64,000 nucleotides of DNA. It comes from Variovorax saccharolyticus (GTDB lineage: Bacteria > Pseudomonadota > Gammaproteobacteria > Burkholderiales > Burkholderiaceae_C). Positions within the stretch are counted from its first letter, which is position 1. Every line of letters begins with the position of its first letter. This document shows, one piece after another, positions 28,467 to 37,915 of this stretch. The notes under the pieces were generated by a model, which searched no databases, was not told where the DNA came from, and saw nothing but the letters and a program-made list of their open reading frames with translations. The position numbers were made by a program, and so were the translations under genes. The stretch lies in the NCBI RefSeq assembly GCF_030316765.1, contig NZ_JASZYT010000008.1, positions 124,001 to 188,000 of the forward strand, given 5' to 3'.

Positions 28467-29144
28467 ATGAACAAGTTGTTGACCACGATGTTTGCCCTCG
28501 CTGTCGCCTGCGTGACGGTCTCGGCCCAAGCCCAGAAGATCACGGGAAACGCTGAAGCCGGCGCCAAGAAGACCGCGATGTGCGTCGGCTGCCACGGCAT
28601 CATCGGCTACCAGGCCAGCTTCCCGGAGATCCACAAGGTGCCGATGATCGCGGGCCAGAGCGCCAGCTACATCGTGTCCGCGCTCACCCAGTACAAGGGC
28701 GGGGAGCGCAAGCACCCGACCATGCGCGCCATCGCCGACTCGCTCAGCGAGCAGGACATCGCCGACCTCGGCGCCTACTACAGCCAGCTCGGCCTGAAGG
28801 ACGGCGCCGCGCTGCCGGCTACGGTCAAGGCCCCGAGCGACACGGTGCACGCCCTCATCTCGCGCGACAAGGACAACGCCTGCACCAAGTGCCACGGCGC
28901 CAACTTCAACACCCCGAACGACGGCACCGTGCCGAAGCTCGCGGGCCAGTACGCCGACTACCTGTACGTCGCACTGAAGTCGTACAAGGGCCAGACCCAT
29001 GTGCTCGGACGCTCCAACGGCGTCATGAGCGGCCAGGCCAAGAAGTACAGCAACGCCGAGTTGAAGGAACTCGCGGCCTACATCAGCTCGCTCCCCGGCG
29101 AGCTGAAGACGGTGCCCGAGTCGCGCTTCCATCACGCCGACTGA
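28467..29144 (+). CDS. Di-heme cytochrome c4 family protein
   Basis: 225 residues with a Sec signal (MNKLLTTMFALAVACVTVSAQA). Two class I cytochrome c domains follow, each with a heme motif: CVGCH (39-43) and CTKCH near residue 145. Distal Met ligands are suggested by VPMIAGQ / HPTMRAI in the first half and NGVMSGQAKK in the second. Cytochromes c4 are periplasmic electron carriers to terminal oxidases; the aa3-type cluster further right is a plausible acceptor. It is monocistronic, with a strong terminator just downstream. The ATG at 28467 is chosen because it starts the signal peptide. Confidence 0.9.
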   Translation: MNKLLTTMFALAVACVTVSAQAQKITGNAEAGAKKTAMCVGCHGIIGYQASFPEIHKVPMIAGQSASYIVSALTQYKGGERKHPTMRAIADSLSEQDIADLGAYYSQLGLKDGAALPATVKAPSDTVHALISRDKDNACTKCHGANFNTPNDGTVPKLAGQYADYLYVALKSYKGQTHVLGRSNGVMSGQAKKYSNAELKELAAYISSLPGELKTVPESRFHHAD

Positions 29145-29161
29145 AGGCCTTCGGCCCCATG

Positions 29162-29188
29162 AAAAAGCCCGCACCGAGCGGGCTTTTT
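29162..29188. terminator. Bidirectional rho-independent terminator
   Basis: AAAAAGCCCGC (29162-29172), loop ACCGA, GCGGGCTTTTT (29178-29188): a perfect 11-bp stem with an A-run on one side and a T-run on the other. It lies between the convergent cytochrome c4 and DUF1841 genes and can stop both. Confidence 0.93.
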
Positions 29189-29219
29189 GCTTTGCGGTGC
29201 GCCTTGTGCCGTTGCGGCA

Positions 29220-29654
29220 TCAGTCCCTGGTGGCCCGGCGCTGGACGCAGGCCACATAGGCTTCGCCGTCGGGCGGGCGGCCGGCGCGCTGGCTCTCCCA
29301 CATCATCTGGCCCAGGCATTCCATGGCTTCGTGGTGGGCGTCGAGCAGCGAATCGCGGCGCGCCGCCAGCAGCTCGACCGCCTGGCGGATGCCGCGCGGC
29401 TGGTCGATCGAGCACTGCTCGCTGATCGACAGGTGCATCGACAGGTGCAGGAAGGGATTCTCGCGGCCGTCCTTGCCGTCGTAGACGCGGCTCACCGCGG
29501 CGTCGGCATCGGCCAGGTCGGCGTGGTATTCGGGGTGCTCGTCGATCCAGCGGCTGGCGATGATCTCGAGCGCTTCCATCGGCTCGCCGCGGCGGCTCTT
29601 GGCGAAGACGTCGCAGAAGAAACGACGCACTTCCTCTTGGGAGGGATTGAACAT
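29220..29654 (-). CDS. DUF1841 family protein
   Basis: 144 residues, soluble and mainly helical, starting MFNPSQEEVRRFFCDVF. The features I recognise from DUF1841 are the IIASRWIDEHPEYHADL motif and NPFLHLSMHLSISEQ in the middle, followed by a His/Met-rich stretch (LDAHHEAMECLGQMMWESQR). Proteins of this family are found across beta- and gammaproteobacteria and have no assigned function. The several histidines and acidic residues could bind a metal, but this is a guess. It is a single gene, ended by the shared terminator at 29162-29188. Confidence 0.85.
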   Translation of the reverse strand: MFNPSQEEVRRFFCDVFAKSRRGEPMEALEIIASRWIDEHPEYHADLADADAAVSRVYDGKDGRENPFLHLSMHLSISEQCSIDQPRGIRQAVELLAARRDSLLDAHHEAMECLGQMMWESQRAGRPPDGEAYVACVQRRATRD

Positions 29655-29793
29655 CCACCGAGATTAGCACCGGCGCACGCCGCGGCGCGAGGCTGCGGCT
29701 CGCCGCCCGGCGTCGGGGCGGCCGCATTTTCTGCAGCACCGGCCGGATCCTGAATGACAATGCGTCCCAACGAGAGACGCCGCCGCACCAAGC

Positions 29794-30561
29794 ATGACCG
29801 AACGAATCCAACCCATCTCCTCCGCCGAGGCGCTCGCGCCGCACACGCCGCTGCCGGCCTACTACGGTGACGAGGTCGAGCACGAGCAGTTCCTGCGCCG
29901 CATCTTCGACGACACGGCGCCCGACTACGACCGCATCGAGCGCGTGCTCGCCCTCGGCTCGGGGCCGTGGTACCGGCGCTCGGCGCTGCAGCGCGGCGGA
30001 CTCGCCGCCGGCGCGCAGGTGCTCGATGTCGGCATCGGCACCGGGCTGGTCGCGCGCGAGGCGCTGAAGCTGATCGGTGCCGGGGGGCAACTGGTGGGCG
30101 TGGACCCCAGCCCCGGGATGATGGGCCAGGTGGCGCTGCCGGGCGTCGAGCTGGTGCGCGGCCGGGCCGAGGCGCTGCCGCGTCCCGATGCCAGCAGCGA
30201 CTTCATCAGCATGGGCTATGCGCTGCGCCACATCGCCGACGTGAACGCCGCCTTCGCCGAGTTCTTCCGCGTGCTGCGGCCGGGTGGACGGCTGCTGGTG
30301 CTCGAGATCACCAAGCCCTCGGGCCGCGTCGGCACGGCCGTGCTCAAGGGCTACATGCGCGGCGTCGTGCCGCTGATCGCCAAGGTGGTGGCGCGCGGCC
30401 ACGACACGGCCGAACTGTGGCGCTACTACTGGGACACCATCGAAGCCTGCATCGCGCCCGAATCGGTGCTGGCCGCGCTGCGCGCCGCCGGCTTCGAGGA
30501 TGTGCGGCGGCAGGTCGAGCTCGGCATCTTCTCCGAGTACAGCGCGGTCAAGCCGCGCTGA
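29794..30561 (+). CDS. Class I SAM-dependent methyltransferase (UbiE/COQ5-like)
   Basis: 255 residues. SAM motif I is VLDVGIGTGLVARE (about 75-88) and motif II VGVDPSPGMM. ISMGYALRHIADVNAAFAEF and RVLRPGGRLLVLEITKP are the typical UbiE-like segments. The N-terminal FDDTAPDYDRIERVLALGSGPWYRR is also UbiE-like. It could methylate a quinone precursor or another aromatic. The genome's true UbiE normally sits with ubiB elsewhere, so I leave the symbol blank. It is followed 12 bp later by the convergent end of the LivK-type gene. Confidence 0.82.
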   Translation: MTERIQPISSAEALAPHTPLPAYYGDEVEHEQFLRRIFDDTAPDYDRIERVLALGSGPWYRRSALQRGGLAAGAQVLDVGIGTGLVAREALKLIGAGGQLVGVDPSPGMMGQVALPGVELVRGRAEALPRPDASSDFISMGYALRHIADVNAAFAEFFRVLRPGGRLLVLEITKPSGRVGTAVLKGYMRGVVPLIAKVVARGHDTAELWRYYWDTIEACIAPESVLAALRAAGFEDVRRQVELGIFSEYSAVKPR

Positions 30562-30573
30562 GCGCGCCGTCGC

Positions 30574-31812
30574 CTACAGCCCGCCGGCGGCCTGCTTGCG
30601 CTGCACGATGCGGTTGCGCGTCGCGTCCTCGGCATGGGCGAAGGTGACCTGCCCGTTCTTCACCGTGCCGACCACCAGCATGTTCGGCGTCAGCGCTTCC
30701 TTGTCCTCGCTGCTGAAAGGCTTGTCGTAGGTGGTGACGACGCCGTAGTAGGGCCGCTTGGGCTGCTCCAGCGCGGCCTTGATGCCGGGGCCGTCGAGAC
30801 GGTCGCCGGGCAGGCTGAGCACCGCATGGGCCAGCAGGTAGGTGGCGTCGTAGGCCTGGGCCGCGGCCATCGGCACCGGGATGCGCTGCGTCTCGAACTT
30901 GCGCGCGTAGCGCGCCAGGAAGGTCGCGCGCCGCTCGTTGGTCGGCTCGGCGACGAAGCTCAACGCCATCAGCGAGCCTTCCGCGGCCTCCTTGGCGCCA
31001 TCGATGAAGAGCGGGAACGACAGGGCCCAGGCGCCGACCTGCGGCACCTTCCAGCCGAGGGCCTGGCGGCCCTTCGCGACCACCGCGTTCTGCGGCGCGA
31101 TGGTGTAGATGAAGATCACGTCGGCACCGGCCTTGCGCGCCTCCTTCAACTGCTCGGTCACGTCGGTCACGCCGAGGTCGAAGCGGCCGACATGGACCGG
31201 CTCCAGCTTCTTACTGGCCAGCGCCTTCTTCACGTCCTGCAGCCCGGCTTCGCCATAGCCGGTGGTGTCGGCGAAGACGGCCACGCGGGTCCAGCCGCGG
31301 GCCACGATCTCGTCGACCATGAACGGTGCCTGGATGGCGTCGCGCGGCGCGTTGCGGAAGATGTAGCTCTCGGCTGGCGGGAACCGGGTGGTCACCGGCG
31401 TGCCGGTGGTGCACGGCACGATCAGCGGCGTCCGGCTGCTCTGGAAGACGTCGATCGATTTCATCGCCACGCCGGTGTTGCAGAAGCCGATGGTCGCGAT
31501 CACCTTCTCGCGCACCAGCTCCTGCGACAGCTTCAGCCCGACCTCCGGGTTGGCCTGGTCGTCCTTGATCACCAGCTCCAGCGGACGGCCGAGGTAGCCG
31601 CCGAAGGAGTTGATCTCGTCGATCGCGAGCTTGACGCCGTTGAGCATCGGCAGGCCGAAGTCGGAGGAGGGGCCGCTCAGCGGCCCGATCACGCCGATGC
31701 GGATGGCGCCCGCGGCGCCCGCTGCGGCCTGTGCGCCGGCGCTCGGGGCGAATGCCGTGCAGGCCAGGGTGAAGGCGAGGGCGACGGCGAGGGTGAGGCT
31801 GCTTCTTTTCAT
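30574..31812 (-). CDS. Branched-chain amino acid-type ABC transporter substrate-binding protein (LivK family)
   Basis: 412 residues with a signal peptide (MKRSSLTLAVALAFTLAC...SAGAQA). The mature protein starts IRIGVIGPLSGPSSDFG and continues with two alpha/beta lobes: ELVIKDDQANPEVGLKLSQELV, NTGVAMKSIDVFQSSRTPLIVP and VAVFADTTGYGEAGLQDVKKAL. It is a periplasmic type I binding protein. No permease (LivHM) or ATPase (LivGF) genes are nearby, so it is an orphan receptor. In Burkholderiales such proteins often bind aromatic acids or amino acids; the ligand is not deducible here. The ATG at 31812 begins the signal peptide. Confidence 0.9.
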   Translation of the reverse strand: MKRSSLTLAVALAFTLACTAFAPSAGAQAAAGAAGAIRIGVIGPLSGPSSDFGLPMLNGVKLAIDEINSFGGYLGRPLELVIKDDQANPEVGLKLSQELVREKVIATIGFCNTGVAMKSIDVFQSSRTPLIVPCTTGTPVTTRFPPAESYIFRNAPRDAIQAPFMVDEIVARGWTRVAVFADTTGYGEAGLQDVKKALASKKLEPVHVGRFDLGVTDVTEQLKEARKAGADVIFIYTIAPQNAVVAKGRQALGWKVPQVGAWALSFPLFIDGAKEAAEGSLMALSFVAEPTNERRATFLARYARKFETQRIPVPMAAAQAYDATYLLAHAVLSLPGDRLDGPGIKAALEQPKRPYYGVVTTYDKPFSSEDKEALTPNMLVVGTVKNGQVTFAHAEDATRNRIVQRKQAAGGL

Positions 31813-31981
31813 GTCTCTGTCCTTGGTTCTTGTTGGATTCGGCCGGGCGCATCGTGACGGCGGGGTGCCCGCCGAAGCTCCGTGTTTGTCCGGGGTCCGC
31901 GGCCCTGCCGGGCGCGATTCCGTGCGGTTTTGCACGGCTTCGGCGGCAGAATCGCACTTCCTCAGCAGCCCGGCTCCCCGC

Positions 31982-33331
31982 ATGAAGTCCCCCTCACTGC
32001 CCGCACTGCCCACCGGTCGCCGCCTCGCGTACTGGGTCGTCGGGATCGCGGTCCTCACGGCGCTGGTCTGGATGGTCGTGCGCGACCTCAGTCCCACGCC
32101 GCCGCGGTCGCTGACGATGAGCACCGGCGTGCCCGACGGCGCCTACCACCGGTTCGGCGAGCGCTACCAGGAGCTGCTGCGCGCCAACGGCATCCGGCTC
32201 GACCTGCGCCCGTCGAGCGGCGGCGTCGAGAACCTGCAGCGGCTCAACGATGGCTCGGTGTCGGTGGGCTTCGTGCAGGGCGGCACCGGCGTGCTCGCGC
32301 AGGACCCGGACGCGGCACCGGAATCGACACCGCTGCGAGGGCTCGCGACGGTCGCCTTCGAGCCAGTCTGGATCTTCAGCTCCGCCCTCGACCTGTCGAA
32401 GGGCCTGGGGCCGCTGGCCGGCAAGCGCATCGCGGTCGGGGTGCCCGGCAGCGGCAACCTCAAGGTCGCCAGCGAACTGCTGGCGATCTACGGCGTGACG
32501 GACGGCGGTCCGCAAGCCACCACCTTCGTCCGCGAGGGCGGCATGGCGGCGGCGAAGCTGCTCACCAGCGGCCAGGTCGACGCGGCGATCTTCGTCTCCG
32601 CCCCCCAGGCTCCGGCAGTGCAGGCGCTGCTCGCCGACGATGCCGTGCAGCTGGCGTCGCTCGACCACGTGCAGGGCCTGTCGCGGCGCCTTCCGTTCTT
32701 CCAGCCCGTGAGTCTCAAGCGAGGCTCGGTCGATCCGAAGCGCGACCTGCCGCCGCAGGACGTCCAGCTGCTCGCCACCACCGCCAACCTCGTGGTGCGC
32801 GAGGAACTGCATCCGGCGCTGGCCTACCTGCTGCTCGAGGCGGCGCGGCAGGTGCACCGGCAGCCCAGCATCATCGACCGCCCGGGTGATTTCCCGAGCC
32901 CGGCCGGCACCGACTTCCCGCTGGCGGGCGCGGCCGAACGCTACTTCAAGGCCGGCCGCCCTTTCCTGCAGAACTACATGCCCTTCTGGGCCGCGACCTA
33001 TGTGCAGCGCCTGCTGCTGCTGCTGGTGCCACTGGCGGCCATCCTGGTGCCGCTGGTCCGGGTGCTGCCCAATGTCATCGCCTGGCGGCGCCAGAGCGGC
33101 CTGTACCGGCGCTACGGCGAACTGAAGTTTCTCGAGCAGGACCTGGCTTCGCGCAGGCTCGACGACGAGGAGCGTCGCCGAGCCCTCACGCAGCTCGACC
33201 GGATCGAGGAAGAAGTGGTCCGGACCAAGTTCCCGCTCGACTACGCCGACCGGGTCTACACGCTGCGGCAGCACGTCGACTATGTGCGGGCGCAGTTGCT
33301 GCGGCAGGGGGAGGCGCAAACCCGGGTTTGA
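31982..33331 (+). CDS. TAXI family TRAP-type solute-binding protein with C-terminal membrane anchor
   Basis: 449 residues. An N-terminal TM or uncleaved signal (LAYWVVGIAVLTALVWMVV, about 15-33) leads to a TAXI receptor domain (SLTMSTGVPDGAYHRFGERY, VGFVQGGTGVLA, GKRIAVGVPGSGNLKVASELL, REGGMAAAKLLTSGQVDAAIFV). A second TM follows at about 344-366 (LLLLLVPLAAILVPLVRVLP). The last ~80 residues are charged and helical (KFLEQDLASRRLDDEERRRA). No TRAP permease gene is adjacent. The membrane-anchored, double-ended build suggests a fixed sensor or scaffold rather than a free shuttle; that is inference. Confidence 0.85.
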   Translation: MKSPSLPALPTGRRLAYWVVGIAVLTALVWMVVRDLSPTPPRSLTMSTGVPDGAYHRFGERYQELLRANGIRLDLRPSSGGVENLQRLNDGSVSVGFVQGGTGVLAQDPDAAPESTPLRGLATVAFEPVWIFSSALDLSKGLGPLAGKRIAVGVPGSGNLKVASELLAIYGVTDGGPQATTFVREGGMAAAKLLTSGQVDAAIFVSAPQAPAVQALLADDAVQLASLDHVQGLSRRLPFFQPVSLKRGSVDPKRDLPPQDVQLLATTANLVVREELHPALAYLLLEAARQVHRQPSIIDRPGDFPSPAGTDFPLAGAAERYFKAGRPFLQNYMPFWAATYVQRLLLLLVPLAAILVPLVRVLPNVIAWRRQSGLYRRYGELKFLEQDLASRRLDDEERRRALTQLDRIEEEVVRTKFPLDYADRVYTLRQHVDYVRAQLLRQGEAQTRV

Positions 33332-33459
33332 TCCGGATTTGTCGGGGCTCGATTCGAGAAGCTTCCCGAAGACGCGCCCGGGGCGGCTGCCTAGACTGCC
33401 GAGGGCCTTCGACGCGCGACCTTCACGCGCCGCTCCCTGTCCTCGTCTTCCCCCGCTCC

Positions 33460-34344
33460 ATGATCATTTCCCGACTCCCTCTCGCTGCCGCCGTGGCGGC
33501 CCTCCTGACCCTGGCCGGCTGCCAGACCACCGACATGCAGCTGGGCAGCCAGTCCGCCAAGACCATGGCCACCGGCAGCGCCGCAGGCGGCACCAGCAGC
33601 GGCGCGAACAGCCAACTCGAGCGCTGCGACTCCCCGCTCGGCACGGTCTCGCTGGTGGAGAACCAGTCGGCCGGCTGGTACACCGTGCTGCGCAACGAAT
33701 ACAAGCTGCCGCCCACCGCCACCTTGCTGCGGCTGCTGGTGCAGCAGTCGAACTGTTTCGTGGTGGTCGAGCGCGGCGGCGCCGGCATGGCGGCCATGGG
33801 CCGGGAACGGGCGCTGATGGAAGGCGGCGACATGCGCGCCGGCAGCAACTTCGGCAAGGGCCAGATGGTGGCCTCCGACTACGGCCTCTCGCCCGAGGTC
33901 ATCTTCAAGAACGACGACGCCGGCGGCGCCGGCGCCGCGCTGGGCGGCTTGATCGGCGGCCGGGCGGGCAGCGTGGTCGGCGCCTTGGGCGCCAACCTGA
34001 AGTCCAAGGAAGCTTCCACGCTGCTGACGCTGGTCGACAACCGCTCGGGCGTGCAGATCGCCGCCGCCGAAGGCAGCGCCTCCAAGACCGACTTCGGCGG
34101 CTTCGGCGCGCTGGGCGGTTCGAGCGCTGCCGGCAGGCTGGGCGGCTACACCAACACCGCCGAAGGCAAGGTCATCGCCGCCGCCTTCATGGACGCCTTC
34201 AACCAGATGGTGATCTCGCTGCGCGACTACAGGGCCCAGTCGGTGCAGGGCCAGGGTCTGGGCGGTGGGGGCCGCCTGGGCGTCGATGGCGCGGCTGCGC
34301 CTTCGCAGACCTCGGCACCGGGCGCCAAGCGCCGCCGGAACTAG
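33460..34344 (+). CDS. CsgG/HfaB-like lipoprotein
   Basis: 294 residues. The signal peptide ends in a lipobox L-A-G-C (LTLAGCQTTDMQ), making a lipoprotein. The middle resembles the CsgG family: LLRLLVQQSNCFVVVERGGAGMAAMGRERAL and MVASDYGLSPEVIF. It then has a glycine-rich GGAGAALGGLIGG and repeated acidic/polar strands. CsgG forms the curli secretion pore, but no csg or other curli genes are in this window, so it could serve another surface structure or be a stand-alone envelope protein. The C-terminus is Gly/Ala-rich with a basic AKRRRN end. The ATG at 33460 is fixed by the signal peptide. Confidence 0.75.
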   Translation: MIISRLPLAAAVAALLTLAGCQTTDMQLGSQSAKTMATGSAAGGTSSGANSQLERCDSPLGTVSLVENQSAGWYTVLRNEYKLPPTATLLRLLVQQSNCFVVVERGGAGMAAMGRERALMEGGDMRAGSNFGKGQMVASDYGLSPEVIFKNDDAGGAGAALGGLIGGRAGSVVGALGANLKSKEASTLLTLVDNRSGVQIAAAEGSASKTDFGGFGALGGSSAAGRLGGYTNTAEGKVIAAAFMDAFNQMVISLRDYRAQSVQGQGLGGGGRLGVDGAAAPSQTSAPGAKRRRN

Positions 34345-34353
34345 CCTTTGTCC

Positions 34354-34383
34354 GCCCGCCCGGGCGAAGCGTCCGGGGCGGGC
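34354..34383. terminator. Possible GC-rich terminator between convergent genes
   Basis: GCCCGCCC (34354-34361) and GGGCGGGC (34376-34383) form an 8-bp stem just past the csgG-like stop and immediately before the iclR stop at 34385. No T-run follows, so termination is uncertain. Confidence 0.35.
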
Positions 34384-34384
34384 T

Positions 34385-35167
34385 TCACAACAGGCGCGAA
34401 ATCTCCCGCGCCGCAGCCAGGAGGGCCGGCAGCATGCTGTCTTGCATCACCTTGGCGCTGGTCCGGTTGGCCTGGCCGCTGATGTTGAGCGCAGCCACGG
34501 TGCGGCCCGCGCGATCGACGATCGGCGCGGCGATCGACACCAGTCCTTCTTCGAGTTCCTGGTTGACCAGGCACCAGCGCTGTCGGCGCGCCTGCGCCAC
34601 CTTGGCAAGCAGGGCGTCGATGTCGGTCACCGTGTGCTTGGTGAAGGCTTCGAGCGTCGAGGCTTCGAGTCTCGCGCGCAGCTCCTGCTCGTCGAGGTCG
34701 GCCAGCAGAAGCCGGCCCATCGAAGTGCAGTAGGCCGGCAGCCGCGAGCCCACACCCAGGCTGATGCGCATGATCTTGTGGGTCGGCACCCGCATCACGT
34801 AGACGATGTCGGTGGCGTCCAGCACCGCCGCGGAACATGACTCCTGCACCTGCTGCACCAGCCCCTCCATCACCGGCTCGGCGCGGTTCCAGATCGGCAT
34901 CGACGACAGGTAGGCGAAGCCGAGGTCGAGGATGCGCGGCGTCAGCGCGAAGAGCTTGCCGTCGCTGGCCACGTAGCCGAGGGTCTGCAGCGTGAGCAGG
35001 ATGCGGCGCGCGCCGGCCCGCGTGAGGCCGCTGGCGGCCGCCACTTCGCTGAGCGTCTGGCGCGGCGCGCTGGCGCTGAAGGACCGGATCACCTGCAGCC
35101 CGCGCGCGAAGGACTGCACGTAGCTGTCGCCGGGCTCCGGCGGGAGGGTTTGCTGCTGGGTTGCCAT
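34385..35167 (-). CDS. IclR-family regulator of the pcaIJF genes (PcaR/PobR type)
   Basis: 260 residues. An N-terminal winged helix-turn-helix (QTLSEVAAASGLTRAGARRILLTL, about 36-59) is followed by an IclR effector domain (YCTSMGRLLLADL, TVTDIDALLAKVAQARRQRW, GLVSIAAPIVDRAGRTVAALNISG). The lead-in SFARGLQVIRSFSASAP is typical of the protocatechuate/beta-ketoadipate subgroup (PcaR, PcaU, PobR). It is transcribed away from pcaI, with a three-site operator in the 122-bp gap (35195-35222) whose first copy abuts a perfect minus-strand TATAAT. It likely senses an aromatic or beta-ketoadipate and controls itself and pcaIJF. Confidence 0.88.
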   Translation of the reverse strand: MATQQQTLPPEPGDSYVQSFARGLQVIRSFSASAPRQTLSEVAAASGLTRAGARRILLTLQTLGYVASDGKLFALTPRILDLGFAYLSSMPIWNRAEPVMEGLVQQVQESCSAAVLDATDIVYVMRVPTHKIMRISLGVGSRLPAYCTSMGRLLLADLDEQELRARLEASTLEAFTKHTVTDIDALLAKVAQARRQRWCLVNQELEEGLVSIAAPIVDRAGRTVAALNISGQANRTSAKVMQDSMLPALLAAAREISRLL

Positions 35168-35191
35168 GAGGGATGGATTTCTCTAGAATTC

Positions 35192-35222
35192 ATTATACGA
35201 ACAGATGTTCGACATACGAACA
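35192..35222. promoter_or_regulatory. IclR operator: inverted pair plus direct repeat, with iclR -10 box
   Basis: ATACGAACA occurs twice in the same direction (35195-35203 and 35214-35222). Between them TGTTCG (35206-35211) is the inverted copy, giving the 14-bp palindrome CGAACA-GA-TGTTCG. Two copies in a palindrome plus a third as direct repeat is the known PobR/PcaU operator design. On the minus strand TATAAT occupies 35197-35192, so binding would block iclR itself. The sites lie 68 bp before the pcaI ATG. Sequence pattern seen directly; role inferred. Confidence 0.75.
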
Positions 35223-35289
35223 ATTTGACGGTGATCGAATCCATTCGATCGCAGTGTTCGGCTCCTTTCCCATCCCGGAGACAGATTTC

Positions 35290-35994
35290 ATGATCGACAA
35301 GATCGCGCGCTCGGTCGCCGATGCCATGGCCGGCATCCGCGACGGCGCCACGGTGCTGATCGGCGGCTTCGGCACCGCAGGCATTCCCATCGAACTGATC
35401 GATGGCCTGATCGAGCAGGGCGCCACCGACCTCACGGTGGTCAACAACAACGCGGGCAATGGCGACACTGGCCTGGCCGCGCTGCTGAAGGCCGGCCGGG
35501 TGCGCAAGATCATCTGCAGCTTTCCGCGCCAGGCCGACAGCCAGGTCTTCGACGGCCTCTACCGCTCCGGCGCGATCGAGCTCGAGCTGGTGCCGCAGGG
35601 CAACCTGGCCGAACGCATCCGGGCTGCCGGCGCGGGCATCGGCGCCTTCTTCTGCCCGACCGGCTTCGGCACGCAGCTGGCCGGCGACCGCGAAACACGC
35701 GAGATCGACGGCAAGCACTACGTGCTCGAGTACCCGATCCGCGGCGATGTCGCGCTGATCAAGGCCGAGCAGGGCGACCGCTGGGGCAACCTGATCTACC
35801 GCAAGGCGGCGCGCAATTTCGGCCCGGTGATGGCGATGGCGGCCGAGCGCACCATCGCGACGGTGCACGAGATCGTCGAACTCGGCGCGATGGACCCCGA
35901 GACCATCGTGACGCCGGGCATCTTCGTCAACAAGATCGTCAAGATCGAGCGCGTCGCCACCGAGGCCGGCGGTTTCAGGAAGAACGCAGCATGA
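35290..35994 (+). CDS. pcaI: 3-oxoadipate CoA-transferase subunit A
   Basis: 234 residues of the class I CoA-transferase alpha subunit: ATVLIGGFGTAGIPIELIDGL (glycine-rich CoA-binding start), TVVNNNAGNGD, FPRQADSQVFDGLYRSG and GAFFCPTGFGTQLAGDRE. With PcaJ it activates beta-ketoadipate using succinyl-CoA. The MIDKIARSVADAM start is the conventional one. pcaJ overlaps by 4 bp (ATGA). Together with pcaF downstream it completes the last two steps of the protocatechuate ortho pathway. SCOT-type acetoacetate transferases are close relatives, but the pcaF and IclR neighbours favour pcaI. Confidence 0.92.
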   Translation: MIDKIARSVADAMAGIRDGATVLIGGFGTAGIPIELIDGLIEQGATDLTVVNNNAGNGDTGLAALLKAGRVRKIICSFPRQADSQVFDGLYRSGAIELELVPQGNLAERIRAAGAGIGAFFCPTGFGTQLAGDRETREIDGKHYVLEYPIRGDVALIKAEQGDRWGNLIYRKAARNFGPVMAMAAERTIATVHEIVELGAMDPETIVTPGIFVNKIVKIERVATEAGGFRKNAA

Positions 35995-36632
35995 CCTACG
36001 CCCGACGCACCAAGGACCAGCTGGCCGCCCGCGTGGCCCAGGACATCTTCGACGGCGCCGTCGTCAACCTCGGCATCGGCCAGCCGACCCTGGTCGCCAA
36101 CCACCTGCCGGCCGGCCGCGAGATCATCCTGCACAGCGAGAACGGCATCCTCGGCATGGGCCCGGCACCGGCCGCCGGCAACGAGGACTACGACCTGATC
36201 AACGCCGGCAAGCAGCCGGTCACGCTGCTCGCGGGCGGCGCCTACTTCCACCATGCCGACAGCTTCGCGATGATGCGCGGCGGCCATCTCGACATCTGCG
36301 TGCTCGGCGCCTTCCAGGTCTCGGCCACGGGCGACCTGGCCAACTGGAGCACCGGCGAGGAGGGCGCGATCCCGGCCGTCGGCGGCGCCATGGACCTGGC
36401 CATCGGCGCCCGCCAGACCTGGGTCATGATGGACCTGCTCACCAAGAAAGGCGAGAGCAAGATCGTCGCGCAGTGCAGCTATCCGCTGACCGGGCTCGGC
36501 TGCGTGAAGAGGGTCTATTCCGATCTTGCTACGCTCGAATGCACGCCCGCGGGCCTGAAGCTGATCGACAAGGTCGACGGCCTCGGCCACGCGGAACTCG
36601 AAGAACTGGTCGGCCTGCCGATCGCCCTCTGA
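35991..36632 (+). CDS. pcaJ: 3-oxoadipate CoA-transferase subunit B
   Basis: 213 residues. VVNLGIGQPTLVANHLP and LHSENGILGMGP carry the family's catalytic glutamate (E50), followed by GGAYFHHADSFAMMRGGHLDICVLGAFQV and a late KIVAQCSYPLTGLGCVKRVYSDLA. It is the beta subunit that forms the glutamyl-CoA thioester in the succinyl-CoA:3-oxoadipate transferase. It is coupled to pcaI by a 4-bp overlap and followed 21 bp later by pcaF. Length is normal for the separate beta subunit. Confidence 0.92.
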   Translation: MTYARRTKDQLAARVAQDIFDGAVVNLGIGQPTLVANHLPAGREIILHSENGILGMGPAPAAGNEDYDLINAGKQPVTLLAGGAYFHHADSFAMMRGGHLDICVLGAFQVSATGDLANWSTGEEGAIPAVGGAMDLAIGARQTWVMMDLLTKKGESKIVAQCSYPLTGLGCVKRVYSDLATLECTPAGLKLIDKVDGLGHAELEELVGLPIAL

Positions 36633-36653
36633 ACCCACTGGGGAGACATCACC

Positions 36654-37859
<1,206 letters not shown>

Positions 37860-37915
37860 GCGCGTTCACCCCGGGGCCGCCATCGCGCGGCCCGCATTGA
37901 AGTTCTGGAAGCAAG

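Noticed and set aside
35225..35253. TTGACG (35225-35230) as the -35 of a pcaI promoter
   Set aside because: No acceptable -10 sequence occurs 16-18 bp downstream, so I did not call a promoter on this strand.
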